Assembly (NCBI RefSeq): GCF_025960875.1
Contig: NZ_JAODLR010000006.1
Location: 206,025-270,024, forward strand
Length of the DNA stretch: 64,000 nt
Direction: 5' to 3'
Source of the DNA: Crystallibacter permensis
GTDB lineage: Bacteria > Actinomycetota > Actinomycetes > Actinomycetales > Micrococcaceae
The position numbers were made by a program, and so were the translations under genes. A model generated the notes under the pieces. That model did no database searches. It was given only the letters and a program-made list of their open reading frames with translations, and was not told the DNA's origin. Every line of letters starts with the position of its first letter. Position 1 is the first letter of the stretch. Positions 45,051 through 53,099 of this stretch are shown piece by piece.

Positions 45051-46334
45051 GTGAGCACAAATCCAACCAGAGTCTTCGTTGCACGCCTGCTCGGCCTGGA
45101 CGTTTTCGATCCTTTGGGCGACCGTCTGGGACGGCTGCGTGATGCCGTAGCGCTTGACCGCGGCGGGGCCAAGCCGCCCCAGGTCGTGGGCATTGTCGTC
45201 GAGGTGCCCGGCAAGAAACGCGTCTTTGTGCCCATGACCAGGATTACCTCGATCAACGCCAGCCAGATCATCTGTACCGGATTGGTCAACCTGCGCCGGT
45301 TCGAACAGCGCGGCGCCGAAATGCTGATGGTCGCGGAGATGTTCGACCGGCGGGTCACTCTGGCGGACGGCAGCGGCGACGCCACCATCGAAGACATCGC
45401 GATGGAAAAGTCCCGCAACGGCGACTGGTACGTCTCCCAGCTGTTTGTCCGCCGCGGCCACTCCACTTCCCCGCTACGGAGCCTGCGCCGCAATGAGACG
45501 CTCATCATTGACTGGAACGAGGCCCAGCAGGGCGCCCGGAACGAGCCGCAGGCCGCAACGGCGTTCGTGGCCAGCCACGAGGACCTCAAAGCAGCGGACT
45601 TTGCCGAAGCCCTGCACGAGATGACAGGCAAACGCCGGATCGAGGTAGCCAGCGAGCTGCAGGACCAGCGGCTCGCGGCGGTGCTCCAGGAGCTTCCGGA
45701 CGATGACCAGGTCCAGATCCTGTCCTCGCTGGATATTGAACGAGCCGCGGATGTCCTGGAAGAAATGGACCCCGACGACGCCGCGGACCTGTTGGCGGAA
45801 CTGCCCGAAGAGCAGAAAGAAGAACTGCTCCAGCGCATGGAGCCCGAGGAAGCCAAAGACGTCCGACGGCTGATGGAGTATGAGGAGAACACCGCCGGCT
45901 CCATCATGACCCCGGTTCCCGTCATCCTGCCGCCGGAAGCCACAGTGGCCCAGGCCTTGGCCCACGTACGCCGCGAGGAACTGACTCCTGCGTTGGCGTC
46001 GGCCATTTTCGTCTGCCGGCCGCCGCTGGAAACACCCACGGGCCGCTATCTCGGCGTCGTGCATATCCAGCAACTGCTGCGCTATCCACCGCCGGAGGCA
46101 TTGGGCAATATCGTGGATACGGATCTTGACCCAGTGTCGGATCAGGCGGACGTCAGCGAGGTGGCGCGGATGCTGGCCACCTACAATCTGAACTCGCTCG
46201 CCGTGGTGAACGAGGACGACAGGCTCGTTGGCGCGGTTACGGTGGATGATGTACTCGACCATCTGCTGCCCGACGACTGGAGGGCGCAGGATGATGATGT
46301 ATCGCTGAGCCGGAAGGTGGGCCGCAATGGCTGA
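45051..46334 (+). CDS. PRC-barrel / MgtE_N / CBS domain protein without channel
   Basis: A 427-aa soluble protein. Residues 5-145 look like two PRC-barrel-type beta domains (GDRLGRLRDAVALD, then MFDRRVTLADGSGDATIEDI). Residues 175-285 form the MgtE N-terminal domain (AAVLQELPDDDQVQILSSL, ADVLEEMDPDDAADLLAEL). A pair of CBS motifs follows (SIMTPVPVILPPEATVAQAL; NSLAVVNEDDRLVGAVTVDDV). In MgtE these parts sense Mg2+ and gate the pore, but no membrane domain is present here. GTG start. It overlaps the DUF1003 gene by 8 bp. Confidence 0.87.
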   Translation: MSTNPTRVFVARLLGLDVFDPLGDRLGRLRDAVALDRGGAKPPQVVGIVVEVPGKKRVFVPMTRITSINASQIICTGLVNLRRFEQRGAEMLMVAEMFDRRVTLADGSGDATIEDIAMEKSRNGDWYVSQLFVRRGHSTSPLRSLRRNETLIIDWNEAQQGARNEPQAATAFVASHEDLKAADFAEALHEMTGKRRIEVASELQDQRLAAVLQELPDDDQVQILSSLDIERAADVLEEMDPDDAADLLAELPEEQKEELLQRMEPEEAKDVRRLMEYEENTAGSIMTPVPVILPPEATVAQALAHVRREELTPALASAIFVCRPPLETPTGRYLGVVHIQQLLRYPPPEALGNIVDTDLDPVSDQADVSEVARMLATYNLNSLAVVNEDDRLVGAVTVDDVLDHLLPDDWRAQDDDVSLSRKVGRNG

Positions 46335-46923
46335 AAAGAAGAATACCGCCGGTGCGCTGGACATCCCCCGCGAGGCGCGCGCCCGTCTGCTTCCGCGCTT
46401 GCGGCCCAACCCGGACGCCTTCGGCAGCGCCACCGAGAATTTCGCCCGGTTCATGGGAACCCCGCAGTTTCTGGTCTGGATGTCGGTCTTCTGCCTGATC
46501 TGGCTCGGCTGGAATACGTGGGGGCCTCCGTCGCTGCGCTTCGACAGCGCCGCGCTGGGTTTCACCGCGCTGACCCTGATGCTCTCCTTGCAGGCGTCCT
46601 ACGCGGCACCGTTGCTGCTGCTGGCCCAGAACCGTCAGGACGACCGGGACAAGGTCTCGCTCCAGCAGGACCGCCAGCGGGCCGAGCGGAACCTTTCCGA
46701 TACGGAGTACCTGACGCGTGAACTGGCCTCGCTGCGCATCGCGCTGCAGGAAGTGGCCACCCGCGACTTCGTCCGCAGCGAACTCCGAAGCGTCCTCGAG
46801 GAACTCCTCGAGACCGACGACGGCGAAGAGCGTCCCGTCCGCAGGGGCAAGAAGAAGGTCTCGGACGCGACTGCTGCCTTGCCGAGAATTTCCGCTCGTC
46901 CCCAGAAACAATCCGAAAGCTAG
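46327..46923 (+). CDS. DUF1003 membrane protein
   Basis: A 198-aa protein with two hydrophobic helices at about 46-65 and 80-100 (FLVWMSVFCLIWLGWN and LTLMLSLQASYAAPLLLLAQNRQ), the DUF1003 core, and a charged helical C-terminus (DRQRAERNLSDTEYLTRELA). It starts inside the end of the CBS protein gene and ends 3 bp before mrp. The order CBS-DUF1003-mrp is also seen in mycobacteria (from memory, Rv1232c-Rv1233c region). It may be the membrane partner of the CBS protein. Confidence 0.85.
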   Translation: MAEKKNTAGALDIPREARARLLPRLRPNPDAFGSATENFARFMGTPQFLVWMSVFCLIWLGWNTWGPPSLRFDSAALGFTALTLMLSLQASYAAPLLLLAQNRQDDRDKVSLQQDRQRAERNLSDTEYLTRELASLRIALQEVATRDFVRSELRSVLEELLETDDGEERPVRRGKKKVSDATAALPRISARPQKQSES

Positions 46924-46926
46924 GCC

Positions 46927-48075
46927 GTGACACCCCATCATCCCCAACCCGACAGGCAGTCCGTCCAGCGGGCCCTGGAAAAAGTCATCGACCCGGAACT
47001 GCGCCGGCCGATCACCGAACTGGGCATGCTGAAGGGTTTTTCCATTGACGACGGCGGCGCTGTCACCGTGGAGGTGCTGCTCACCATCGCCGGGTGCCCC
47101 CTTCGCGACACCATTACCGGCGATGTTGAGAAGTCGCTGGCAACCCTACCCGGAATCAGCGCGGTTTCGGTGGTGCTGGACGTGATGACCCAAGAACAGC
47201 GCACGGCCTTGAAGGAACGGCTCAAGGGCCCCGGCGCGGAGCGTGGCATTCCCTTCAACGATCCGTCCTCGCTGACCAGGGTCTACGCCGTGGCCAGCGG
47301 CAAGGGCGGCGTGGGCAAATCCAGCGTCACCGTGAATCTCGCGTGTGCCATGGCGGCCCAGGGGTTGCGCGTGGGGATCATCGATGCGGACGTTTACGGT
47401 TTCTCCATCCCCGGGCTGATGGGCATCACCGGCGCCCCCACGCGCGTGGACGAAATGATTCTGCCGCCGGTGGCCTACGGCGTCAAAACCATCTCCATCG
47501 GCATGTTCGTCTCGGGCAACCAGCCGGTGGCGTGGCGCGGACCGATGCTCCACCGCGCACTGGAACAGTTCCTGACCGATGTCTATTTCGGCGACCTTGA
47601 CGCGCTCTTCCTGGACTTGCCGCCCGGCACCGGGGACATCGCCATCTCCGTATCGCAACTGCTGCCCGAGTCCCGGATACTCGTGGTCACGACGCCGCAG
47701 AGCGCTGCGGCCGATGTCGCCGAACGGGCCGGGTCCATCGCGGCGCAAACGGGCCAGCAGATCGCGGGCGTCATCGAGAACATGTCGTGGCTTGAGCTGG
47801 AGGACGGCAGCCGGATGGAAGTTTTCGGCGCCGGGGGCGGGCAGGTTGTGGCCGAACGGTTGAGCAGCACCCTGGACAAAGATATTCAGCTGCTGGGCAG
47901 TGTCCCCTTGGATCCGCGGCTTCGCGAGGGCGGCGACCGCGGCGAACCCATCGTCCTTGCGGGCGGCCCGGCAGGGTCTTCACCGGCAGCCAAGGCTTTG
48001 CGGAGCATCGCCGCGGAGCTGGCATCCCGTCCACGCGGCCTCGCCGGCCGTCCGCTGGGGGTCAGTCCGGCCTAG
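46927..48075 (+). CDS. mrp: Mrp/NBP35 family Fe-S carrier ATPase (Mrp)
   Basis: A 382-aa ATPase with an N-terminal MIP18 (DUF59) domain (residues 5-85; VIDPELRRPITELGML) and a deviant Walker A GKGGVGKSS at about 125-133. DLPPGTGDI and VVTTPQSAAADVAERAG are Mrp signatures. The C-terminal CXXC that binds the bridging cluster in most Mrp proteins is missing: after VIENMSW comes LELEDGSRMEVFG with no Cys. GTG start. Its stop overlaps the convergent tatB stop by 4 nt at CTAG. Confidence 0.9.
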   Translation: MTPHHPQPDRQSVQRALEKVIDPELRRPITELGMLKGFSIDDGGAVTVEVLLTIAGCPLRDTITGDVEKSLATLPGISAVSVVLDVMTQEQRTALKERLKGPGAERGIPFNDPSSLTRVYAVASGKGGVGKSSVTVNLACAMAAQGLRVGIIDADVYGFSIPGLMGITGAPTRVDEMILPPVAYGVKTISIGMFVSGNQPVAWRGPMLHRALEQFLTDVYFGDLDALFLDLPPGTGDIAISVSQLLPESRILVVTTPQSAAADVAERAGSIAAQTGQQIAGVIENMSWLELEDGSRMEVFGAGGGQVVAERLSSTLDKDIQLLGSVPLDPRLREGGDRGEPIVLAGGPAGSSPAAKALRSIAAELASRPRGLAGRPLGVSPA

Positions 48076-48536
48076 GTGGCCTCGACGTCGAAAGGTGCAG
48101 CCTGACCCGGCTCGAGCCGCTCGATCCGTTTGGTCCCGGGGCCTGCTCCTGGACGCGCTGCTGCCGCAGAGGTTCCGGCCGCTTTCGTCGCCGTAGCGGC
48201 ACCGGCCATACCGGCGGCTCCGGCAGCCAGGGCAGGAGCTGACTTCGTTGTGCTGCGCTGCTGGCCGAAATCGTCGTCTTCATCGTCGTCCAGCAGAGCT
48301 TCCTTGATGATCCGGCGCGGGTCATACTGACGCGGATCCAGTTTGCGCCAGTCCATATCAACGATGTCGTCGCCGACTTCTTCGCGGAGCTGGTCTTTGG
48401 CTCCGGCAGCCATCCTGCGCAGCTGCTTAACGAGCCGGCCCAGCTGGGCAGCATATTCGGGCAAACGCTCAGGACCGAGCACTATCACGGCAATTACCGC
48501 GAGAATGACCAATTCCGATCCGTTAATTCCGAGCAC
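48072..48536 (-). CDS. tatB: Sec-independent translocase protein TatB
   Basis: A 154-aa protein. The N-terminal helix GSELVILAVIAVIVLGPERLPEYA (residues 6-29) ends in the GPERLP hinge typical of TatB, then an amphipathic helix (LGRLVKQLRRMAAGAKDQLREE). The rest is charged and Ala-rich. TatB receives twin-arginine substrates with TatC, which is not in this window. GTG start with only a weak ribosome site. Confidence 0.93.
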   Translation of the reverse strand: MLGINGSELVILAVIAVIVLGPERLPEYAAQLGRLVKQLRRMAAGAKDQLREEVGDDIVDMDWRKLDPRQYDPRRIIKEALLDDDEDDDFGQQRSTTKSAPALAAGAAGMAGAATATKAAGTSAAAARPGAGPGTKRIERLEPGQAAPFDVEAT

Positions 48537-48586
48537 GTTTGAAGATTACCTGTTCCTGGCCTGTAACGGCCAACTTTGGCAATCGC

Positions 48587-49597
48587 TCATCGCTCACCCG
48601 CAGGCTCAATCAACTTGCCCAGCCCACGGATGATCCGGCTGAACGGATCGTCCGCGGGTTCTTCTTCCGGAAGCATTAGCCGTGACTTCTCCGTCACGAT
48701 GATCTGGTTGACTGTCTCAGGCAGGGCCGATAGCGGAATATCGGCCCACACCGTGTAGGTCACATTCTCCGAGTCCAGCACAACGGTCCAATCATTGGCC
48801 GCGTGCACCCACATTTCCCGGTCCATGCCGTCCACCGGATGGAACCCGTCGGCTGCTACCGTGTTTCCAGTCACCGCATTTACAGCCGCCTCGGCGCGGG
48901 TGGCATCAGGTTCCTCGTTCCTGATCCGCTCCGTGCCGCGACGTTGTTCCGTAACGATAACGGTCCCGGTCGCTTCATTCGCCAGCTCTATCCGGACGGC
49001 CGGTGCACCGGCAATCTCGATTTTTTGGGCGGAAACGAACTCATAACCCATGCCGACAAGCTGCGGGCAGTTCCAACCGTCGCCACGGAGATCGGCCAGG
49101 CTTTCGCGGTCCAGTTCATGGGCGCTGCCGGACTGCAGCTCCTGCGTTCCCTGCCAGTCCGCGCCGGAGGAACCGGCACCGCTGGCAACGGGACTGGAGT
49201 CTTCGCCACCGAGCACATAAGCTGTGCCGGCGGTCAGGGCCGCGAAGCCCGTCAAGACGCTGCACACCGTCAGCGCGGTGCGCTGCCGGGTAGACCCGGC
49301 GGATCCGGTTTCCGCGTCCGGCAGTGCGGGTGCAGGCGAGGAGGCCGGTGCAGCACCGGCCGTACCCGTGGAGGCGGTAACGAAGGCATGGGAACTGCGG
49401 CTGAGGATTCTGCTGGCAAGATCGGGGCCGGGCGGCGGCACGTCGAGGGCACGCAGGCGCTCCTGGATGGCGCGGTGTTCCGCAACAGACTCACGGCATC
49501 GCGCGCAGCGCTGCAGGTGGCGTTCGAAACCCGGCCGGCGCTCGTCAGCAAGTTCGCCGTCCAGATACTCCGCCAAATCACGTTCGGGGTGGCGCAT
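48587..49597 (-). CDS. Anti-sigma factor with zinc-binding (ZAS) domain
   Basis: A 336-aa membrane protein. Residues 1-40 hold the ZAS zinc motif H27-x3-C31-x2-C34 with His-3 as a likely fourth ligand. A single hydrophobic helix at about 110-132 (ALTVCSVLTGFAALTAGTAYVL) separates this cytoplasmic part from a 200-residue extracytoplasmic domain. It starts 7 bp after sigE, so it is the cognate anti-sigma, an RseA-like protein. The large outer domain suggests it senses a cell-wall signal. Confidence 0.9.
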   Translation of the reverse strand: MRHPERDLAEYLDGELADERRPGFERHLQRCARCRESVAEHRAIQERLRALDVPPPGPDLASRILSRSSHAFVTASTGTAGAAPASSPAPALPDAETGSAGSTRQRTALTVCSVLTGFAALTAGTAYVLGGEDSSPVASGAGSSGADWQGTQELQSGSAHELDRESLADLRGDGWNCPQLVGMGYEFVSAQKIEIAGAPAVRIELANEATGTVIVTEQRRGTERIRNEEPDATRAEAAVNAVTGNTVAADGFHPVDGMDREMWVHAANDWTVVLDSENVTYTVWADIPLSALPETVNQIIVTEKSRLMLPEEEPADDPFSRIIRGLGKLIEPAGER

Positions 49598-49604
49598 AGT
49601 GGAT

Positions 49605-50222
49605 TCAGTGTGCTCCGGCCACGCGGGGTAGTTTCAGCCGCGCAGGCCGCTTGGCAGCCGGGTCGCGGTGTGCCAGCTTCTCACGCAGCATGGTCCGTCC
49701 GCGGTGAATGCGCGAACGGACGGTGCCCAGCTTGACGCCCAAAGCCGCGGAGACCTCGTCGTAGGAAAGTCCCTCCAGGTCGCACAGAACAACCGCAGCC
49801 CGGAAGTCAGGCGGAAGATCTTCAAGCGCTGCCTGCACATCGACGTCGAGATTATTGAATTCGAAGCTGCGTTCCGGCCCTGGATCGCGGCCGGGAATAC
49901 GTGCTTCGGCGTCATCGGCGAGCCCGTCGAAACGGATCCTGCTCTTCCTCCGGGCCTGGTCCAAGAAGAGGTTGGTAGTGATCCGGTGAAGCCAGCCGTC
50001 AAGCGTGCCCGGTTTGAAATTCTCGAGGGAGCGGAACACCCGGACGAAGACTTCCTGGGTGAGGTCTTCGGCGTCGTACTTATTGCCGGTGAGGCGGTAG
50101 GCGAGCCGATAGACCTTGGCCGAGTGGTTGGTAACTACTTCTTCCCAGGTCGGAGCAACCCACGGCGTCTCCGCCCCGGCAGCGGCCGGCTCTTCGGTGG
50201 CGTCCTGCTGCAATTTGCTCAT
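49605..50222 (-). CDS. sigE: ECF sigma factor SigE
   Basis: A 205-aa ECF sigma factor. Region 2 has [23 protein letters not shown] with the core-binding DAEDLTQ; region 4 has [27 protein letters not shown] and [11 protein letters not shown]. SigE in actinobacteria controls envelope stress. GAGGGGAG lies just before the ATG. The synteny (O-methyltransferase, sigE, anti-sigma, tatB, mrp) matches mycobacterial sigE. I do not find a clear GGAAC-type self-promoter in the 256-bp upstream gap. Confidence 0.92.
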   Translation of the reverse strand: MSKLQQDATEEPAAAGAETPWVAPTWEEVVTNHSAKVYRLAYRLTGNKYDAEDLTQEVFVRVFRSLENFKPGTLDGWLHRITTNLFLDQARRKSRIRFDGLADDAEARIPGRDPGPERSFEFNNLDVDVQAALEDLPPDFRAAVVLCDLEGLSYDEVSAALGVKLGTVRSRIHRGRTMLREKLAHRDPAAKRPARLKLPRVAGAH

Positions 50223-50478
50223 AGCTACTCCCCTCGGCGGTTGCCCGTTCGCTTCAGCCCTTGGCTACGTTCGGGTCTGAGGTACGTCCCCCGGCAACCG
50301 TGAAACACAATTGGCCTACGGATGTCCATCCTCACTCAGCAAGCTGGGAGAATTCTGTTAGTTACCTGCACGAAGGCGCAACACTGGGGCGTCTCGCTCT
50401 CCCGCGCCACGGATACGCGGCAGTAGCAGTAGGCTGGGGCTGGAATATTAAGATTTCTTCCGGAGAAAGTGATGGTTC

Positions 50479-51111
50479 ATGAGCGCCGATAAGCAGACCA
50501 GCTGGTCCTACACGGAGGGACTACCCACCGAGGATGAGGTATTGCTCCGCGCACGTGAACGCTCCTACGAACTCGGCGTCGCCACGGTGAGTCCCGGCGT
50601 TGCCGCCGCCTTGACGGTTCTGGCCGCCGGTTCCAAAGCACACACCGTCGTCGAGATCGGTTCGGGCGCGGGCGTTTCGGGCGTCTGCCTGCTCCGTGGC
50701 CTGCCCGCCAACGCCGTGCTTACGACCATCGATTCCGATGTGGACCATTTGCGGGCCGCCCGCGAGGCCTATGCCGAAGCAGGAATTCCCAGCAACCGCA
50801 CCCGGACGATTTCCGGCCGGGCGGCTGACGTGCTGCCGCGGCTGACCGACGGCGCTTACGATCTGGTCTTTGTGGATGCCGACAAGCCCTCCTACCCCCT
50901 CTATGTGGAGCGGGCCGTGCGGCTGCTCAAGAGCGGCGGAATGCTGATCATCAACGACGCGCTGGACAAGGACCGCGTCTCGGATCCGGCCATCCGGGAG
51001 GAAACCACCAACACCTTGCGGCAAGTGGGCAAGAGCATCCGGGAAAACGAGGACCTCATCTCGACCGTTCTGCCCACGGGTGACGGACTGTTGCTGGCCG
51101 TCAAACGCTGA
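50479..51111 (+). CDS. Class I SAM-dependent O-methyltransferase
   Basis: A 210-aa enzyme. AdoMet-binding motif VVEIGSGAGVSGVCLLRGL at about 56-75, then LTTIDSDVDHLRAAREAY, the metal-binding LVFVDADKPSYPLYVE and IINDALDKDRV. This is the catechol/caffeoyl-CoA O-methyltransferase type, probably Mg2+-dependent. Divergent from sigE; substrate unknown. The mycobacterial neighbour (Rv1220c, from memory) occupies the same place. Confidence 0.88.
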   Translation: MSADKQTSWSYTEGLPTEDEVLLRARERSYELGVATVSPGVAAALTVLAAGSKAHTVVEIGSGAGVSGVCLLRGLPANAVLTTIDSDVDHLRAAREAYAEAGIPSNRTRTISGRAADVLPRLTDGAYDLVFVDADKPSYPLYVERAVRLLKSGGMLIINDALDKDRVSDPAIREETTNTLRQVGKSIRENEDLISTVLPTGDGLLLAVKR

Positions 51112-51113
51112 GG

Positions 51114-52727
51114 CTAACCGCGGTAGCCGGCCAGGAATGACAGCAGCAGGCGTGCACCGTAGCCGGTTGCGCCCTTGGTGACCTCGGCTTCGTCGGCAGT
51201 GGACCGCGCCGGACCGGCGATATCGAGGTGGATCCAGGGTGTCTGCCCGACAAACTCCCGAAGGAACAGCGCCGCCGTGATGGATCCGGCCTGCACCTTG
51301 GACTTCGGTGAAGATATATGGGACAGATCCGCCACCGTGGAATCCAGCGAGGACCGGTATTCCCCCGCAGCCTCCGCGAGGGGCATACGCCAGACCCGCT
51401 CCCCCGACAGCTCGGCTGCACGTTCGAATCCGCTGACCAGATCCTGTCGGGTTCCGTACAACGCGGCATGCCGCCGGCCGAGGCCCAGTGACGCGGCGCC
51501 CGTCAGCGTTGCAATATCGATCAGCACATCCGGGGCCAGTTCGTCACGGGCAAACGCGAGAGCATCGGCGAGGACCATGCGCCCTTCGGCGTCGGTATTT
51601 CCGATTTCAACGGTGGTGCCGTCATAGGTCCTGACGACGTCGCCCGGACGATAGGAAGCGGCGCCGATGGCATTCTCGGCCAGTGCCAGCAGGCCGGTGA
51701 CACGATGCCCAATACCAAGTTCGACGGCGGCGTGCAGCACAGCCAGTACGACGCCGGCGCCCGCCATGTCCGTCTTCATCGGCACCATTGCTTCACGCGG
51801 CTTCAGCGACACCCCGCCCGTGTCGAACGTGATGCCTTTTCCGACCAGGACAATATGCTGCGCATCCGGGGCGGCATCCGCCGGGGTATAGGACAGCTGG
51901 ACCAGACGGGATTCATGCTCGGACCCGCGGCCCACGGCAAGCAGGCCGCCAAATCCGCCGGCTGCCAGCTCCGCTTCATTCCAAAGGCGCACCTCGAGCC
52001 CGCTCTCGGCCGCGAGGCGTTCGGACTGGCTTGCCATCCACGCCGGGTTCTTGACGTTGGAAGGCATGTTCGCCAGGTTGCGGGCCAGCCAGACGGCCTT
52101 GCCCGTGGCCGCTGCCGCCGCCAAGGCGGTTTCAGACGCGCCCGTCAGCTCCAGGCTGCGCGCCATCGGCTTCGGGGCAGGCGAGGCGCCGGCCCTCGGC
52201 GGACGGTAACCGCCGAGTAGGAAACCCTCGACGAAAGCACGCTGTGCCGGCTCGTCCAGGCCGTCGACTACGCTGGCGCGCACGGTTTCCACGCCGAAAG
52301 TCGCCTTGGCCAAGGCCGCTCCGGCCTTGCGCAGGCTGGCCGGCGATTCGTCCCCGACGCCAAGGAACAGCAGCCGTTGGGGCAGCCCCGGTTCGCGGCG
52401 CGGCGCAGTGACGGCCAGGATTTCGGCGGCCTTGCCGGTCACCGAATTCGCCTCGGCCAGGACAGCTACGTCGACGTCGTACCGGGCGGCAGCTTCCGCT
52501 GCGCCCTGACGCGGCTGCGGCGTTCCCCGCTCCTCGGAGCTCCCGCCCGAGACGCCCAAGGTGCCGATGGGAACCACCAGCACGCTGACGCCTGTGCCCG
52601 GTTCCGGCACCACATGCCCCTTGTCCAGCGCGGGCCGGGCCACGATGGTGGAGGGCCGGGGTGCGATCAGAGCCTCTTCGAGCGTCCTGGTGGTCAGTTC
52701 GTCTGGTGTAGCTGCAGGGTGGCCCAC
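51114..52727 (-). CDS. pepA: Leucyl aminopeptidase (M17)
   Basis: A 537-aa M17 cytosolic aminopeptidase. Metal and active-site motifs: VGKGITFDTGGVSLKP (Lys, Asp), MKTDMAGAG (Asp) and the M17 signature NTDAEGRMVLADAL (Asp, Glu, Arg). The N-terminal 200 residues are the variable macro-like domain. GTG start with a weak ribosome site. It lies 11 bp after DUF3117 on the same strand and is convergent with the O-methyltransferase. Confidence 0.9.
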   Translation of the reverse strand: MGHPAATPDELTTRTLEEALIAPRPSTIVARPALDKGHVVPEPGTGVSVLVVPIGTLGVSGGSSEERGTPQPRQGAAEAAARYDVDVAVLAEANSVTGKAAEILAVTAPRREPGLPQRLLFLGVGDESPASLRKAGAALAKATFGVETVRASVVDGLDEPAQRAFVEGFLLGGYRPPRAGASPAPKPMARSLELTGASETALAAAAATGKAVWLARNLANMPSNVKNPAWMASQSERLAAESGLEVRLWNEAELAAGGFGGLLAVGRGSEHESRLVQLSYTPADAAPDAQHIVLVGKGITFDTGGVSLKPREAMVPMKTDMAGAGVVLAVLHAAVELGIGHRVTGLLALAENAIGAASYRPGDVVRTYDGTTVEIGNTDAEGRMVLADALAFARDELAPDVLIDIATLTGAASLGLGRRHAALYGTRQDLVSGFERAAELSGERVWRMPLAEAAGEYRSSLDSTVADLSHISSPKSKVQAGSITAALFLREFVGQTPWIHLDIAGPARSTADEAEVTKGATGYGARLLLSFLAGYRG

Positions 52728-52738
52728 TCGCTCAGGCC

Positions 52739-52918
52739 TTAGCTGGCGACACTGTCGGTGACACCGAGCAGGCAGTCCTTGAGATTGCCGGCCTCTTCGG
52801 CATTGAGTTCCAGTACCAAGCGGCCGCCGCCGTCGATCGGAACCCGCAGAATGAGGCTGCGCCCCTCCTTGGTGACTTCCATGGGTCCGTCACCTGTACG
52901 CGGTTTCATCGCAGCCAT
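52739..52918 (-). CDS. DUF3117 family small protein
   Basis: A 59-aa protein very highly conserved in actinobacteria: KPRTGDGPMEVTKEGRSLI and LELNAEEAGNLKDCLLGV. ATG 52918 gives the standard family length, with AAAGGGAAAA as ribosome site; the longer reading from 53017 runs through the leader hairpin. Function unknown. Probably the first gene of a transcript with pepA. Confidence 0.92.
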   Translation of the reverse strand: MAAMKPRTGDGPMEVTKEGRSLILRVPIDGGGRLVLELNAEEAGNLKDCLLGVTDSVAS

Positions 52919-52938
52919 TTGGTTTTCCCTTTCACCGT

Positions 52939-52967
52939 GGGCGGACAGGTCTGTGACCTGTTCGCCC
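52939..52967 (-). promoter_or_regulatory. Strong hairpin in the DUF3117 leader
   Basis: Arms GGGCG + ACAGGTC and GACCTGT + CGCCC, one mismatch between the two stem parts and a 3-nt loop, giving 12 base pairs in 29 nt. It ends 20 bases before the DUF3117 start codon, directly upstream of the ribosome site, and a possible -10 (TAATGG) lies farther out near 53021. It could be an operator, an attenuator or a 5' mRNA stabiliser. No T tract follows. Confidence 0.55.
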
Positions 52968-53099
52968 GTCAACATGTCAGCACGGCAAGATTTGGCAGTC
53001 GGCCGTGCGTCATCCATTCACCATTATCGCGTACATCACAGGCCGGTGCTAATCACCGCGCTACGTGTGCGGCTTCGTGTCGGAACCCTACGGCCAGTG

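Noticed and set aside
50223..50478. SigE-dependent promoter upstream of sigE
   Set aside because: No GGAAC / GTT pair at proper spacing in the gap; only loose matches were found.
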